This document shows positions 1 through 18,964 of a stretch of DNA of 55,535 nt, piece by piece. The translations under genes were made by a program, and so were the position numbers. Origin of the DNA: Cruorifilaria tuberocauda (lineage: Eukaryota; Nematoda; Chromadorea; Rhabditida; Onchocercidae); assembly GCA_013365365.1 (NCBI GenBank), contig JABVXU010000364.1, forward strand, positions 1-55,535, given 5' to 3'. Each line of letters starts with the position of its first letter. The stretch's first letter is position 1. The notes under the pieces were generated by a model. It saw only the letters and a program-made list of their open reading frames with translations. It did no database searches and had not been told where the DNA came from.

Positions 1-628
1 TATTTAATATTTTTAAATAATTAAATAAATAAGGAAACAAAAACAATTAGCAATGAATGAGAACAATAAAGAATGAATAGAGATAACAATAAACAATAAC
101 AATAAGCGAAAATTTGGAAAAATAGATTGGCATGATGTAATTAAATTGCACAAATTTCACTTCACCTCAAATAAATAAATGATTACGTCAAATGTTAAAA
201 CAACAACAATCATTTTGTTTTTGATTGATTGACAATTAATCAATCATGCATTGTTAAGAATGGAAATTTACAATTTGTAGATTTATTATAATGCTCAAAA
301 GTAAAGATTGAATTATTGATTGAACGATAGAATCAATTTCTCCTAATTAAAAAATATTTTTAAATTTGTTGAGAGAATAGGAAAAAAATTCTAATATGAA
401 TTAGATTGAATATATTTAATCGAATAAAAATTATTTTCAATAATTATTCCTACGGGAGAAAACTGTCCGGTATGATAAATTACTGTGAAGGAAAAGTTGA
501 TACATTCCGGAAGGATTCATTTCTGTGAACATTAAAAACAGAATATATTGTTGGCAAAAATGATATCGAACAATTCATCCAATAATTTCTCTCTGATATT
601 CCTGAACCGGATAATAATCGTGAATATT

Positions 629-759
629 CCTCAGGAGTATTAGATATTGATATTTGATTTTTCTTTAGGAAAATTAGCCTAACAACCCTCAGGAAAACTA
701 GTCTGAATATCCTCAGAAAAGCTAACTTGAATATGCCTTAAATAAATTAGCCTGGATAT
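629..759. repeat. Degenerate tandem repeat, about 24-bp unit, five copies
   Basis: Units start near 629, 663, 687, 711 and 735. They follow a pattern close to CCTCAGGAAAACTAGTCTGA plus ATAT. The middle two (687-710 and 711-734) are most alike; the outer ones are diverged. No coding frame runs through it. Confidence 0.6.
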
Positions 760-1553
760 TCATTTCTGAAGAAAGCAACCCTAATATATTTTAATAAACT
801 TCAACTTAGCCAATGGATAAAGTCATGCTCATTCCACTTAACTGCAAGAAGTGGTTTGTTATCTCTCTTCCTCGAGTGTTTCATCAGAAATTCGAAAATT
901 CTATAAAAGTTCAAATTTGCGTAATTTTAAATTTAATAGATTTCTTTTATTTTTATCATTCAAAAAAGAAATTTTCGTTTTCTTTTTTTCATTTCTTAAT
1001 TAATTATTCAAAATAAAAGTATTATTCGCTTTATCATTTCTTCCTTTTTTAGTCTAATTAAAACGAAAGAAAGAAGAAAGCAATTTGTCGTTTGTTAATT
1101 CTCAATTATCAATTTGTACTTTTTTAAATTACAAAATTACTAAAAACTCTTTTTTTTGCTTTCGAAATTTCAAATTTCGCCACAAAATTGTATTTTTGAA
1201 AAAAAAATCTGATTTGCAACGGCTGTGAAAAATGAAAATTCTAAGCAGTAATGATTTAATGATCACAAACAGATAAGTTTGTTCGGGTTAAAAGTAAAAC
1301 TTTATATCATGAATAACATTGATCTTGTTGTTATGCTGGTAATATTTTATAACTTTTGTAAATGATCATTTTGAAATTTTCAACAAAATCTACTCGGTGA
1401 TCCAATTTACATAATTAATATTATCATAATTATCATGATCGATAAATCGCTTTTAAATATATTGAATATTTAAAATGTACAGTTTACAATAAATGAATAA
1501 ATATTTTATTAAATTTTTAGCTAAAATATGAATTAATGATATTTTTATTTACT

Positions 1554-1586
1554 TAACACACGCACACACACGTACACGTACACAAC
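1554..1586. repeat. CA-rich microsatellite
   Basis: Imperfect run of ACAC interrupted by CGTACACGTACAC. A plain simple-sequence repeat in intergenic DNA. Confidence 0.7.
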
Positions 1587-3892
1587 GAATACGCCCACGT
1601 ATTTAATTATTTTCAGAAAAAAATTGATTTCAATGGATATATTATTTCCTTGGAAAGAATTATTGACCACTAAATAAAATATTAATTCATAAAAAACAAA
1701 ACTTATTAATATTAAAGTTTTTATTGAAGTTCGTTTCTTTTTTTGTTTCGATTTACAAATTCTTGAATAAGTGAATAAATTTCAAACTGAAATCAGGGAA
1801 AGACAAGAAAAGTTTTTTTTAGTAAAGAATAAATTTAAAATCAAAATTCAGATCAATAAATCGAAAATAATATTCTTAAATGAGGAATTAAGCTTAAAAT
1901 CAGAAATTGAAATCAAGAAATGAAAAAAAAGAAATCTAAAAATTACAATGTTTTTAAAAAAGCAAAAAGGAGAAAAAAAAAGCAAATGGAAGGGAAAAAT
2001 TTCTCTTTTGATTTTAGGCCTTTCAGTTAGATATAAAATATAAATATTCGAGAAAAGCCTTTTAGCTATCTGGTGTGTTATTCAGCCGGGAATTAAACGA
2101 TCATTTTCATCTCATTCCTTATTGCTATCATTATACTTTTCCATTTCGAATCGATCATCGTTAATTCCGCCCTCTCTTTTCTTCCATTCCTATCATTTTC
2201 ATAATAATAAAACTTTGGTAAATTATAAATTAGATATTCCAATTTAAATGAATTCGAAAGCTAACTTAATTTTTTTTATTATTTTAATTTAGAATAATAA
2301 TTAATTCATTATCGTTTATTATCATTTTTAAAAGGTTCATAAAATTTAGAATAAACTATAAATTGGAGGTATTCGAATTCCGTATAAATATTAACATATT
2401 TTCAATCACAAAGTTCGACTATTTTTTATTAACATATTTTTGATCGCAACTGTTAACTTTGATAAGTCTATTTTGGTTAGTCTTAATTCATGTTTATATC
2501 AAGATATGACACTGATCATTGCACATATAAATTATTTGTACAAATATGGAAAAACAAATATTAATTTCAATAAAACAAGAACAAATGTTTTATTAAATAA
2601 TTACTTCAGATTTCATAATTTTTTTTCGTGATTAATGCAAGAGAATCATAAATTTCGAAATATATATCAATTAGGCAAAAATTAGAAAGAAAGAAATTAG
2701 GAAAGACAAAAAATCAATAAATGGAAATTTTCAAATTTCATAAATTTAATATTAAAGTGAAATTTCAATAAAATAGGAAATAGAAAACAAACTTTGTAAA
2801 ATTTTTTATCAAAGATAGAAAACATTACTTCTATAGATTAGCTATGAAGTAAGCCTGGTAGAGATATTCTAAAATTCAATATAAAGTGAAATAATACCAT
2901 AATAGATAAAATTAGTCCATAGAAAAAAGAAATAAATGAAATAGCGCTACTTTTTTCTCGACTTATCACTTCTCAGCTTTGCTTACTTTTTATTTTTAGT
3001 AAAATTTAAAAATTTGGATGTCAGATGGAAATAGGTCGATAAGCTAAAAATGCTTTATCCTGAAACACTTTTGCAGCATTTGATGGACGAATAATAGATA
3101 TGGAAAATTTTCGAGTAGATAAAAAGAGACGTCTTTAATTTTCATTTTTTCTAAGCTTAACTGATCAAATTTCATTAAATGATAAATTTAAATGATATTT
3201 AAAAATTTTATAGATAAATGAAAATTTTCTTTCCTTCTAACTTCTCAATTAGGTAACTATTTTGAAGTACAAGTTTAATGTTACATATTTACTGAAAAAG
3301 TTATAAAGCAATTTCACCTTATGATATCATTTCCTTTTTTTTTTTCTTAAATAATTCAAAATGAAAATTTTTATGAATTATACTTACTTGAAAAATCTTT
3401 GGAATGCCTAATTCTAGAATGGATTTTATTCATTCTTGGAAATATTTCACTTACTTCTAAATCATTTATGCTTTTTCTAATGAATTTTGAATTATTTCCA
3501 TGAATTATTTATTGCTGGATGGATAGGATGAATGCATGGATAGGATGGATTATGTGCGAATAATAGCTATCGCTATCATTCCTAAAAATATATGATAAGA
3601 ATTTTTCTAAAAAAAAAAGTTATTTAAAAAAAATGAGAAAAGAAAGAGAGTAACGAAGAATGAAATTACTTTTATCTTAAAATTTTAATAAGCAATAATA
3701 TGAGAAAATAAAAAGAAGAGAAAAAATTAATCAATGAAATATAAGGAAGAATTGGCAATTGTTTGCTATCAGCGATAAACAAATATTGAAAGATTGGTTA
3801 AAAACTTCAAAATGTTTCGATAAGTGGCCATGAACGATGATTTAATAATGGATAACAAATTTTAAAAAAAAAGAAAGAAATACTTTTACTCA

Positions 3893-4045
3893 CTTTCTCT
3901 TTCTCTCTTACCCTCTCTTTTAATATATTCCCTCTTTTTTCATACCTTTTTGCTGATAAAAATATTCAAATAATGTTTCTTTCTCTCTCTCTCTCTCCCT
4001 CTTTCTCTCTTTCTCTCTCTGTCTTTATCTTTCATTTCTTTCACT
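3893..4045. repeat. CT-rich polypyrimidine tract
   Basis: Two blocks of TCTCTC/TTTCTC, the purest at about 3977-4022. Simple-sequence repeat in intergenic DNA; no gene is adjacent. Confidence 0.75.
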
Positions 4046-5379
4046 GATAAAAATATTATCGATATATGATAATTAAATTTATTTCAATGAGCATAATATG
4101 AAGAAGCAGTTGACATTTTGCTAATCTCTATTTTCGTTTCTTCATCAAATCTGTCAACATAAATAGATCACCTCATTTTCCCCCTAAATTATTGATTAAA
4201 CTTAACGAAAAACGATTTTAAAAAATTATCAGTAATCATTAACTTCAAGAAACAGTTATCAATAATCATTAACTTAAGAAAGAAAACAATCAGAGTTGAA
4301 ATTTCATGGTAAAATTACACAATTCACATGAATTTATCATAAAACTTTTCTTCTTTTTAATTTTATTAATCTAAAGGGAATTTTTTCTTCTGTGTACTTA
4401 TTACTTATCTTGATATCAAATAGGATCCACCATATCATTTGATTTCCATTTCCAATTCGAATTCCATTTCATATTTTTCGATACAATAAATGAATTTTAA
4501 ATGATTGCCTGCTTATATCGGATTATTAAATGAATCAAAAATGCTTTAAAAAGTAAGCTAACAATTTATAGATAGATGAATAAGTTAATAAGTAAAAACG
4601 AAATTGTTGACAGAATAACTTAAAACATTCTTCCAGAATTCTTCAAAAGAAATAATAAGAAAAAGTAACATAAATGAAAATAAAAATTTATTAGCTTTTC
4701 ATGTCTGACTAATCAATGATAGAAATATGAGGCTGAAATGATTTTTTTCTTTTTAGATTTGAAGAAGCTTACATTTATGATTTAATTCACCACAAAATTA
4801 TATAAATATGACGAAAAGGAAATTCCAAGAACGAAAAAAGTTTTTTTTAACTTAAACAAAAGAAAAAAAAAACTGAAAAACGGAAAAGTTCATCGTTTAT
4901 TACACATTTGAAGAAAAAAGGAAAACAGAAAAGAAAAAAAATTATTTGAATTAAATTTTATCCTTTCAATTTCAAATTCAATTCATTTTCTTCTTCCTCT
5001 CTTTTTTCTCTCATTTAATTTTCTTTCTGTTCTTTTGTTTAAACATTTATACGCTTCAATTTTTTTTTTCGTTAAGAATTAATAAGAATTTAAGGATTAG
5101 TTTGTTTTTTTTTATTTCTTATCTTTTTTGCACTCTTTTATTTTATACTTTAAGCGAGAAGTAAACAGAATAATGTAAATAATAATGCATGATCATTTAT
5201 AGTGAAAATTCAAATAATTTAAAATTGAAATAATATTTCGATAATTATTTTATGGGAAAAAAAGCGTAAGAAAATATTATATAAATTTTTTTTTACATGA
5301 AAAACTCCTCATATCTTTTTAAAAAAAGTAAGACTTTTTCTATCATAATTATTTATTTTCTTTATTGTCTTATTTACAA

Positions 5380-5620
5380 TTCTACTAATTGTTGTTTGTT
5401 GTCTTGTCTTGTTCATTATCCTGTTAATCGTTTAATTGTATATTGTTTTGTTCATTGTTCTATTAATCATTGTTTATTGTCTTGTTTGTTGTGCTGTTTA
5501 TTATATTGTTAACTGTTTACTATGTTTACTATCTGTTAATTGCATATTGTCTTCTTTATTACTTTATTAATTATTGTTTATTGCCTTGTTAATTACTCTT
5601 TAATTATTGCTTATTATCTT
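5380..5620. repeat. Low-complexity TTGTTTATTG-rich stretch
   Basis: Repeated variants of TTGTTTATTGTCTTG and GTTCATTGTTC make a short plus-strand frame (5297-5512) rich in Cys/Leu/Tyr. That frame is best explained by the repeat rather than by a gene. Confidence 0.5.
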
Positions 5621-6547
5621 ACTAGATTGGATTTTATCAATAATTTTTAGTAGGTGAATATATATAATTCGGTCTTCTATTAAGCTTCACTCCACTTATT
5701 TATTATTATATCTATTCACATACATATTCTTGCATAATTAATTCTCAGAAATTAAATTTCCCTTGCAGCGTTTGATTTATAATCCATAGTACTGAAATGC
5801 AAATTGAATAATCAATCTAAACATACTATTTCGCTTCCTATATTTTCTCACATTCTTACATATATTATCTTAAGATAAATTTCATTAATGAAAACATACT
5901 TATCATTAATCCATTCATTGAAAAATTTCTCTTAATGAAATTTGAATTTGAATCCTTTCGAATTTTAATTGAAATTTATGTTTTTTTGTTCTATTTTTAT
6001 TTTAATTCCAAATAATGCATAATCACGTCTTAACCAGAAAGCATTTGATAATAATCAACGATAGATTCTTAGGCCTAAAATTATTCCATGCCATTTCGAT
6101 CCTTGTTATTCTTACAATCAAATTTATTTCATGTAAGCTTATAAAATCATGATTATTGATGTCGAAATAGGATTTTTTTTATATTTATCATGATAATACT
6201 TGTTGTAGATTTTATTGCTAACTTTGCATTTTCCAATAAGAAACTAATGCAATTTTTCGGTAGCAGCATATCAAAATAATGAATGATAGTAATTTACATT
6301 TTATGAATGAAATATGTTACTAAGTATAGTTATTTCAACTTCATACATTTCAAATATCCGACAAATACGTCATACTTAACATTATCATTATCATAGTTCA
6401 TTTGAAGTACTTTAACATCATCAAACAGTAACGATATCAAATGTTGTAGTCAAGTGAGTAGGAAATTTTTCGAAAATATTTTATAGTATATAATAATTCG
6501 TTTGATAATGGTTGAAGGAGAAGAAAAGAAAATGAATACTGAATATT

Positions 6548-9500
6548 TCATTTTTTGCCTTCCAACAAACGATGAATTTCTTCCGGATTACGATTACGCG
6601 TTTCCGGCATATAGAGATGAACGCAAAAAGTTGTGATAATCAGTGGAATGATGAAAAGAAGAAAACTGAATGGCCCAATCAGTTCCTCCAACGGTAGATA
6701 AATAATTGGACATAGAAAACAGGTAATATATTGGGCCGATATAGACAATGATTGTAGCTGAGCTCGATAGTTTGGTTTAGCTAATTCGGTAGCTATGAAC
6801 CATGCAACCGGACCAATACCAATGCTGGAAAAAGAAGACAATCGAATTTATTAATAATATTAAAGATTGTTGAAAGATAGATAGAGTAATTGAATGAAAA
6901 ATTAATAGTATTAGTATTAAGAATTTTGAAATGTATTTAAAACCTGAATTAAAATAAATATATTTTAAATGATTAAAAATACTTTAAAATACTTGTAAGA
7001 ATTAAAAATAATATTAAAATAATACATCGATAAATATTAATTTTAAGAAATAAAATAATCATGATTTAAAATGTTTTAAATCATAATTATAATAAAAAAA
7101 TGAATTGGGACGATGAAAATTTAAAAATTCTCATTCAAATATAATAATTAGTTTTGAGGGCTGTAATCTAGACAACAATAATAAGGCTCATAACTTATAC
7201 TGGCAATAATTACAACAACTAATTATCATCATTTTTTTCTATTATATATGAAAAAGTAAAATAAACCTGAAAAGGAATAAGAATAATGCGAAGAGGAAGA
7301 GGAAACAATAGCCAAGCCAAGTATAGCGATACTGTTGAAAGATCCAGACCAATATCATCATTCCGATATTCACCATTGTTAAACTAATCAAACTTCCAAG
7401 AAGCAAAAAACGTCGTCCAACCTAAATAAAGAAAAAAATGAAGACAACTTTTTTTATTAATTATTTCAAAAGAAATAAACTGATAATTAAAATATTACTG
7501 TTAATTTTATCAATTAATATTATAATATAATAGTATTTTTGCTAAATAGAATACTGATAATTTGCATAAACGTTGAAATGATATCAATTCATTTAATATC
7601 AGGTTTTACTCCTGATATTAAATTAATAAAAAAATGGGAAAAAAAATTAGAACTTCTATTAAATTTACAACAAAAAAAGAACATGATTTTTTGTTTTAAT
7701 TATTTTTAATATTGAAAGAAAACAAAAAAAAACGGAAAACCTTATCAATGGTGATAGTTTGAATTAGGATTCCAGTGGTACCAGCTAATCCGGCTAAACA
7801 ATTTGCCAATGATGCACCGATTGGTGTAAAACCAGCTGAGCTAAGAAGAGCTGTTCCAAAAAATGTCATCGCTATTATACCGCTAAAGCTTACCGTACAA
7901 TTCAAAAGCACCGAGAGAAATAATGCTCGACTAGTTGCTCTAAAATCTTTTTAATTCCATTAAAATTAATTTTATTAATTTTAAAGAAATCACCATAATT
8001 GTTGCCGTAATTAAAATTAAAAGCAATTAAGTAGTTTCTTAAAGAGATAGAAAAAATCGATCAATTTTGCCATATTTTAACATTATACTTCAACAGATAT
8101 TTTTTATAGCATTAATATATGAATTGAACGTTCCTAATTTTTTTTATTTTTAAATCAAACTGCAAATAAATCTCTGTTTCTGAAATTTTGAAAGACTTTT
8201 AACTCTTTCAAAAATTTACAAAATATCTTTTCTTAAATTCGAAAATATTTCTGTCATTTAGAGATGATTAATTTGTAATCAAATTAAATAACTAAAACTG
8301 TCTTTATCATATTTATCACAATTAACAAATTAATTCAAATTAATAGCTATAATGGTAAATTTATGGAAATAACCTATCGCGACAAATTTTCGTCCAATTA
8401 ATTCCTTTTGTTTCACTATCATTTGTTATATCTCTTTGTTGTATTTTCAATTTTTCAATTTGCTCATCGATTTCAGGATCATCCTTTCTACTGTAGAATT
8501 TGATCACATTTTTTGCAGCATTTTCATCCGATTGTTTCAGGAAATATAATGGACTTTCATGAAGGAAGAAAATGGCATAACAGGTAAACATTAAGCATGG
8601 AATCATTTCCAGATAATAACTATACGGCCATAAATTATTGGTACCAAGAATTTGTGGTAAACCAATTATCGATGCAAGTATCACACCGATATTAGTGGAT
8701 AAACCAGTTAATGTGCCCATTAGACCACGAAAACAAACTTTGAAAATAGAGAAAATTAATTTGGAGAATAGAATCGATAAATTCAATTCACAATTTCTAT
8801 GATATGATAAAAGTTAAGACAGAAATTGATAAAAGAATCTTACTGAAATGATCCATGAAAAATAAATTTGAAAGTTAAATTTACATAAATTAATCAGGAC
8901 CGATGATATTTGATGGAATTAAGATAGATAAAGAACGTTTAAAATTATCTCTTTTGGTAATTTTTGAAAAATTATAAAATTATTATTAATGATGAAAATT
9001 ATTCTTTAAATTGTAATGTTTTCTTAATTATTTAAAGTTTTAACTTTCATGATTAAGAAATTTCAAAAAATAAAATAAATCAAGTTTTTAGTTGATTCTT
9101 TTTTCAAAGAAATTCTGGTATTTGAAATTAAGAGAACTATTTTTTGAAAGATGCAATTTAAGAAGAAATTTTAAATTTAAGTATGATAAAAACATTTTTG
9201 TCTAATGAAATTGAATTCAAAAAATTCTTTTTATAAAAAGAATTAAACTTTATTCGATAAATTGTTACTTGATTTACTTAATTCGATCTTCTGTGAATAA
9301 AAGAAAACAATATTTAAGCACATCGTAACTCTATATTACTTAGTTATATATTAACTTTTAGAAATAAATTCTTAATTAAGGTTAGGTCACATTACCTGGA
9401 CTAATTTCAGTTAAAAATACACCTTGTACAGTTCCGCATATACCAATACAAATACCAACGAGAAATCGTGAAAGGATGAATAATTCCGCAATATTTGTAT

Positions 9501-11212
9501 AATATGATATAGGAGAAAATAAAATGGCAATAATCATTAGCTATAATTTACTGATATAAATTTTAGAGTAGGAGAAAAAGAGCAATTTTATCATTTTTAA
9601 ATATTATTACTATAACAATGTAAAAAGTTAAAGTATAACTTGCTAAAAATTAAAAATTATTTTTCATGAAATTGTAAAATAAATTTAAATCGAATATTTA
9701 TGAAATAAAACATTAAATTATTAAATTAAAGTATTAAAGAAAGTATTAGGTAAAATTTAATAGCAAATTTTTAATTGTTTAATATTTTCTAAACGATTGA
9801 TTATTGTTTAACAACGGGAAATTTAAATATATTTACCACATATTTATATAAAATCAAATTGTTTAAATTAACTCTAATAATTTCGATTAAGTAATTCCGG
9901 CCTATTATTATATCATAAAATCCGGCAAATGGCATATATTTCCATATTTCATTTTAAAACGACAATACAAATCTGGAAGAAAACGGAAAAACAAACGATC
10001 CCAATAATCATGAATGATCGCCGTGATCCAATCCGATCAACCACTGCTGGTACTACCGTAGCACCGATAACTGCACCAACGAATAAAATGCCGGCAACGA
10101 ATGACCAAAACAACCTTATCGATAATTCCGATAATTTTATGTCATATCGACTGTAAATGTTATCAAACAAAATAATTTTAATTTTGATGAATTAAATTTG
10201 ATAAATATTTGATTAGATACAATAATTTTGCTAATTGTTAAATTTAATTTGAAATGGTTAAGTTTAATTTCAAAAATTAATTTCAAATGCATTTGATTTG
10301 ATAGCTATTTCAAATATTTTGATAAAGAAATAAATTTGACGGATTTAATTTAAGAGGAATTTGTGTAATTAAATATAATAATAAGCTCATTTAATGAGTA
10401 TTTTGATTTGAAAACAGTTCTAATAAACTTAATTTCATAAGCATTTTGATAAGAGAACAATTAGAAAATTAATAATTGGAATTTATTAATTTCATCAATT
10501 TTAAATTAATTCATAGTAATGTAAAAATTAATCATATAATGCTCTGTGAGATATTGTCGATGGATTTCTATTGATACTTTGATTATTGATATTAGGAACT
10601 GACAATTGTCAAGTTCATCGCCATAAATCATTTTAGAATATTGATTTAACGGATTAATTCGACAAACTTCGAATAACTATTGATCGATTTGAGGCATTAA
10701 TAACTGAATATCATTTTCAGATGGCGGGATTTTGAGCAGCTAATTTTGAAAAATAAACTTTGCATGAATAATTTTGAGCAATTGAGATCATTTATAGACA
10801 AATGGAATAAGCAACTGCATGATGGATGATTTTAATTTTTTTAATGCCAATTATTAAAAAATACTTCCACATGATTGACTAATATTATCGTTTTATATAA
10901 TATCAATAAAATGTGAAATTTTATCCATAATTTATCATATTTTAAAATTTCAAAAAATCAAGCTCAATTTAATTTAATTGCTTAATAGCAAATAATAGCG
11001 CATGAGTTGTATTAACTTTATTGTGATAAAAAGTATCAACCATAAAAAGGCGAGAAAATTATACTAAATAACCTTTCTAAAGATTGTACTAGAAATTGTT
11101 GCAACAGTCTACCCATCGGATTAATAATTGATAATTGAAAACCAAAATTAAATCCACCACCAAGTACCACAAAAATTCCGGTGGTAAGAAGTTTTGCTGT
11201 TGGAAATTGCAT
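6548..11212 (-). CDS. SLC2/GLUT-like sugar transporter (MFS), 477 aa
   Basis: Predicted facilitative sugar transporter of the plasma membrane. Seven exons join in frame: 11212-11073, 10150-9997, 9540-9396, 8737-8374, 7939-7741, 7421-7267, 6824-6548. Family signatures appear in order: a GGGFNFGFQL N-terminal helix, a DRIGSRR loop between TM2 and TM3, SRFLVG before TM4, an EISP/FRGLMG loop, ESPLYF after TM6, VGRR before TM9, GPVAWF in TM10 and PETRNR after TM12. Length (477) is normal for GLUTs. The end of exon 2 is chosen because it gives the usual spacing from SRR to SRF; a longer version would read on to about 9958. The ATG lies one base after an ATTTTAG acceptor, so trans-splicing is likely. 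Odd: the TM7 QQLSGIN-type sugar-binding motif is replaced by TVSFSGIIAM, and ESPR has become ESPL. Sugar transport is inferred from family; the substrate is unknown. Confidence 0.87.
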
Positions 11213-13903
11213 GCTAAAATTGGATTTTAGAGAATTAATTCATTATTTCAATTATCAATTTGTGTACTGGCAAAAATTTCAAATCAGTATAAAAGAATCT
11301 GATAAAAGAGAATGAAACTGGTTCTGTTTTGTCTAAAAAAATTTTGATAAATTAAAATTACAATGAAATTTGAACAAATGAATTATAATTGTGATGAGAA
11401 CAAATTTGTTAATGTCAAAAAAAAAGCTTTAAATTTCTTTATTTAAAAAGTTTAAAACAATTTGATCGGAAATTAAAACAAAATCGTATTACTCAATATT
11501 TTGTAAAAAATATCAGTGAATTAAATTTTTCATAATTCTCAAATTTCTTTTCCAATTTAATAATTAAAATAAAATGAAATTTCATTATCTTTCATTATCT
11601 TATAATTTATTGATTTGAAGATTTTAAAATTTTGCTAAATGGAAAAAAACAGGTAACGAGTGAAATTGAATGAATAAAAATTGAGGTAAATTAAAATGAA
11701 TAAATGAAATCATCAAAAACGATCAAACAAAAAGAGTTAAAGATTAACTTGCATTTTTTGAAATTCAATTTATCCCAGCAGTAAAAGTTTAACATAAATA
11801 TGGCAAATCCATCAAGAGGGATAAATTGTTCAAAATTCTTGAGAAACTTTGAAGTGCTTTTAGCAAAAATATATCAATACCTTTTCATGTTAACTAACTT
11901 CAAATAATTAATGCTTCGAAAATAAAAAAAAAATTTTTAAATTTCAAATGCAAAAAAAAAACGATACGATTCTTAATTTAAAGAACAAGAATAAAAAAGA
12001 TAGATATAATGATTGATAACAGTTATCAGTTATCATTAAATTAATTAATTAATTAGAAATGCATAATTACTAATTATTACTTTTACTTTAATAGAATTAT
12101 AACTTTTACTACAATTTGCTAATACTTTTAGCAAATTGATAAACAAATAATATGGAATATCTTCAGTAGTTGATAGTTAATGATTTATACAATCTACTGA
12201 TTTCAACAAAGTTATACTTGAAAATTTCAGATTTCTAAGAAAGAGGAAAAAGAGAGAAATCCTTTTCTTTGTTTTTTTGTAAAAAAAATGATTGATAACA
12301 GAAAGGAAGAAATGAAAAAAAAAAACAAAGATAAATGAATGTCATACAGCAATCAATTAGTGATATGATATTCCTTCTCTTTTGAAATTAAAAAAATTTT
12401 TTTTTTAAAAATTTTTCATTCGAGAAAAATAGCAAAAGAGGAAATGTTGAAGTATTGGTATGGTAAGAGTACGAATTGTGAAATGCACTAATAAATGCAT
12501 TTTTTATATTGCTTCCTGCACATCATCAAAAATAAATGATTACTTCTCTCTGCAGGAAAAAAAAACGAGAAAAAAGGTATTCAATAGAAAGAGGCTAACA
12601 TTGATTCTAATAATATTGATAACATTATTTATCGAATATATTAAGTATTCCTGATTGATTTTATACCTGGAAATTAGATTAATGATGTATGGGAAACTTT
12701 TTCTCATCAATTATAGGTATCATTATTCATTAAAGTGAAGGAAGAAATGAAAAATGTGGTAATATTGCAATAATTCAAGTTTTAATATTCCTACTTTTCA
12801 CTTCTCGTAATGCTCACTTATGTTACGAACAATTTCATTATTCATTAACATTAATATATCATCATTCATTTATCAAATTGAAATTAGCATCGTCCTATAT
12901 TTTATGTGTTTAAATCGATCTCATCCTATGAAAATGTTATGCTATTTAATTGAGTGGAATGAAAAGCTCTTTAATAATATCAATTAGCATAGGTGAAGAA
13001 GATCTTTAATGTATTTCGAATATTAATATGTTTAAGAATTTAGTTTTTTGAAAAAATTAAAATGATAAAATGAGATTTCTCACGCAAATATTTTTAATTT
13101 ATCATTTTTTTAAATGACTGTATAGTTAATATTTTACGATAAATAGGAACCAAATTAGTACCTTATATTGATAATCTAATAAAATATTTTCTCAATAAAG
13201 AATGAAGATCAGTTGACATTTGAACTTTTTCAATACATTCTGTCATGCCACTAATGACAATGCGTACATTCAGAAAATATTAGAAATATTATTTTGATCT
13301 TACAAATACATAATTATTAATAAAGTCGAAAAAAGAGAAACATTCATTAAAATTATTCTCTTCGGGTAATCTACATGCATTGTACCATTATAGTAACAAA
13401 TTTTTTAGTGCGCAGAATTTTGGATCACAGAATATTTTATTGCATTATAGTAACAAATTAACAAAAATAAAAATAAAGAATAAGATGGTAAATAAATCGC
13501 GAAAAATATCTTTTTTCAATTCATTTACCGTTTGCAAAAGAGAAGAAACGAAGACATCTTCATTTCAAACTAATATTCTTATATCCAGCATTATTAGATT
13601 TGCACTTCTCAGATTTCGTGTTTGTAGTAACATCGAGACAAAAGCAATGCACATGGTAAAAAGGTAGATGAAATGCATCAAATATTAAGCGTCTGGATTA
13701 AATCAGAAATATTTTCGAAATTACCTTATCAAATTTCATTAAAGAATTTAATGACTGGTATATTTCCGGAAATAGATCTTGGGTAATAGACGCAATATAA
13801 GCTACTAATAAAAGAGATGCAATTACAAGAATCTGAATTTATTCTATAGCTATAGTTTAAAGCAAAGAGCTTGCAGAAAATTAATAAAGATAAGTGAGGT
13901 AGC
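11213..13903. other. Intergenic region, no gene seen
   Basis: Lies between the SLC2-like transporter start and the AFG2-like gene end, both on the minus strand, so it should hold the transporter promoter. It is AT-rich with A/T homopolymers. A plus-strand frame at 13380-13667 lacks splice sites and family motifs and contains a 17-bp direct repeat (CATTATAGTAACAAATT). Nothing else could be supported. Confidence 0.6.
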
Positions 13904-18522
<4,619 letters not shown>

Positions 18523-18850
18523 TTGCTAAAACGCAATTAATAAGGATCAAAATAAATGACAGTAGTACAGTTAATGTCCATTAAAGTATAATTGAGACAA
18601 TGTATCGTAATTTCAATTTAAATGAATTTGAAATAAAACAAATAACCTTCTTTATATTTGGCAAGATCGTGCAAGATACAATTAACACGTAAAAAGTCCC
18701 AAAGAACACAGGAATTGAAATCTAGCAAAAAAAAACAATTCATAGACTTACATTAATCATGCAATTGGAACCGATTCATTTCATCTTCATTAATTTGAGT
18801 AAATCAGGCAATTTCTGAAATTTCCTTCTGAGTGTACATCACAGCTACAA

Positions 18851-18964
18851 ATTGAAGGATTACCAATTCTAGTAATCTAGTAATCATAATTGAAGGATTA
18901 CCAATTCTAGTAATCTAGTAATCATAATTGAAGGATTACCAATTCTAGTATTCTAGTAATCACA
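18851..18964. repeat. Three tandem 38-bp repeats
   Basis: Units at 18851-18888 and 18889-18926 are identical; the third (18927-18964) differs at two positions. Each contains two copies of CTAGTAATC-like sequence. The array lies about 330-440 bp upstream of the AFG2-like start codon, in the interval to the next gene. Confidence 0.95.

Larger units (their letters stand above)
1..6547. other. Gene-poor AT-rich intergenic region
   Basis: No coding exon could be supported on either strand. Open frames are short, low-complexity (Lys/Asn/Ile/Phe-rich) and lack paired splice sites. The region holds simple repeats (CA-rich near 1554, CT-rich at 3893-4045), a degenerate 24-bp tandem array at 629-759 and a low-complexity TTGTTTATTG-rich stretch at about 5380-5620. 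Its right end is the 3' flank of the sugar transporter gene. Confidence 0.6.

Noticed and set aside
13380..13667. Plus-strand frame of 95 codons
   Set aside because: Contains an internal direct repeat, low-complexity composition and no splice or family signals.
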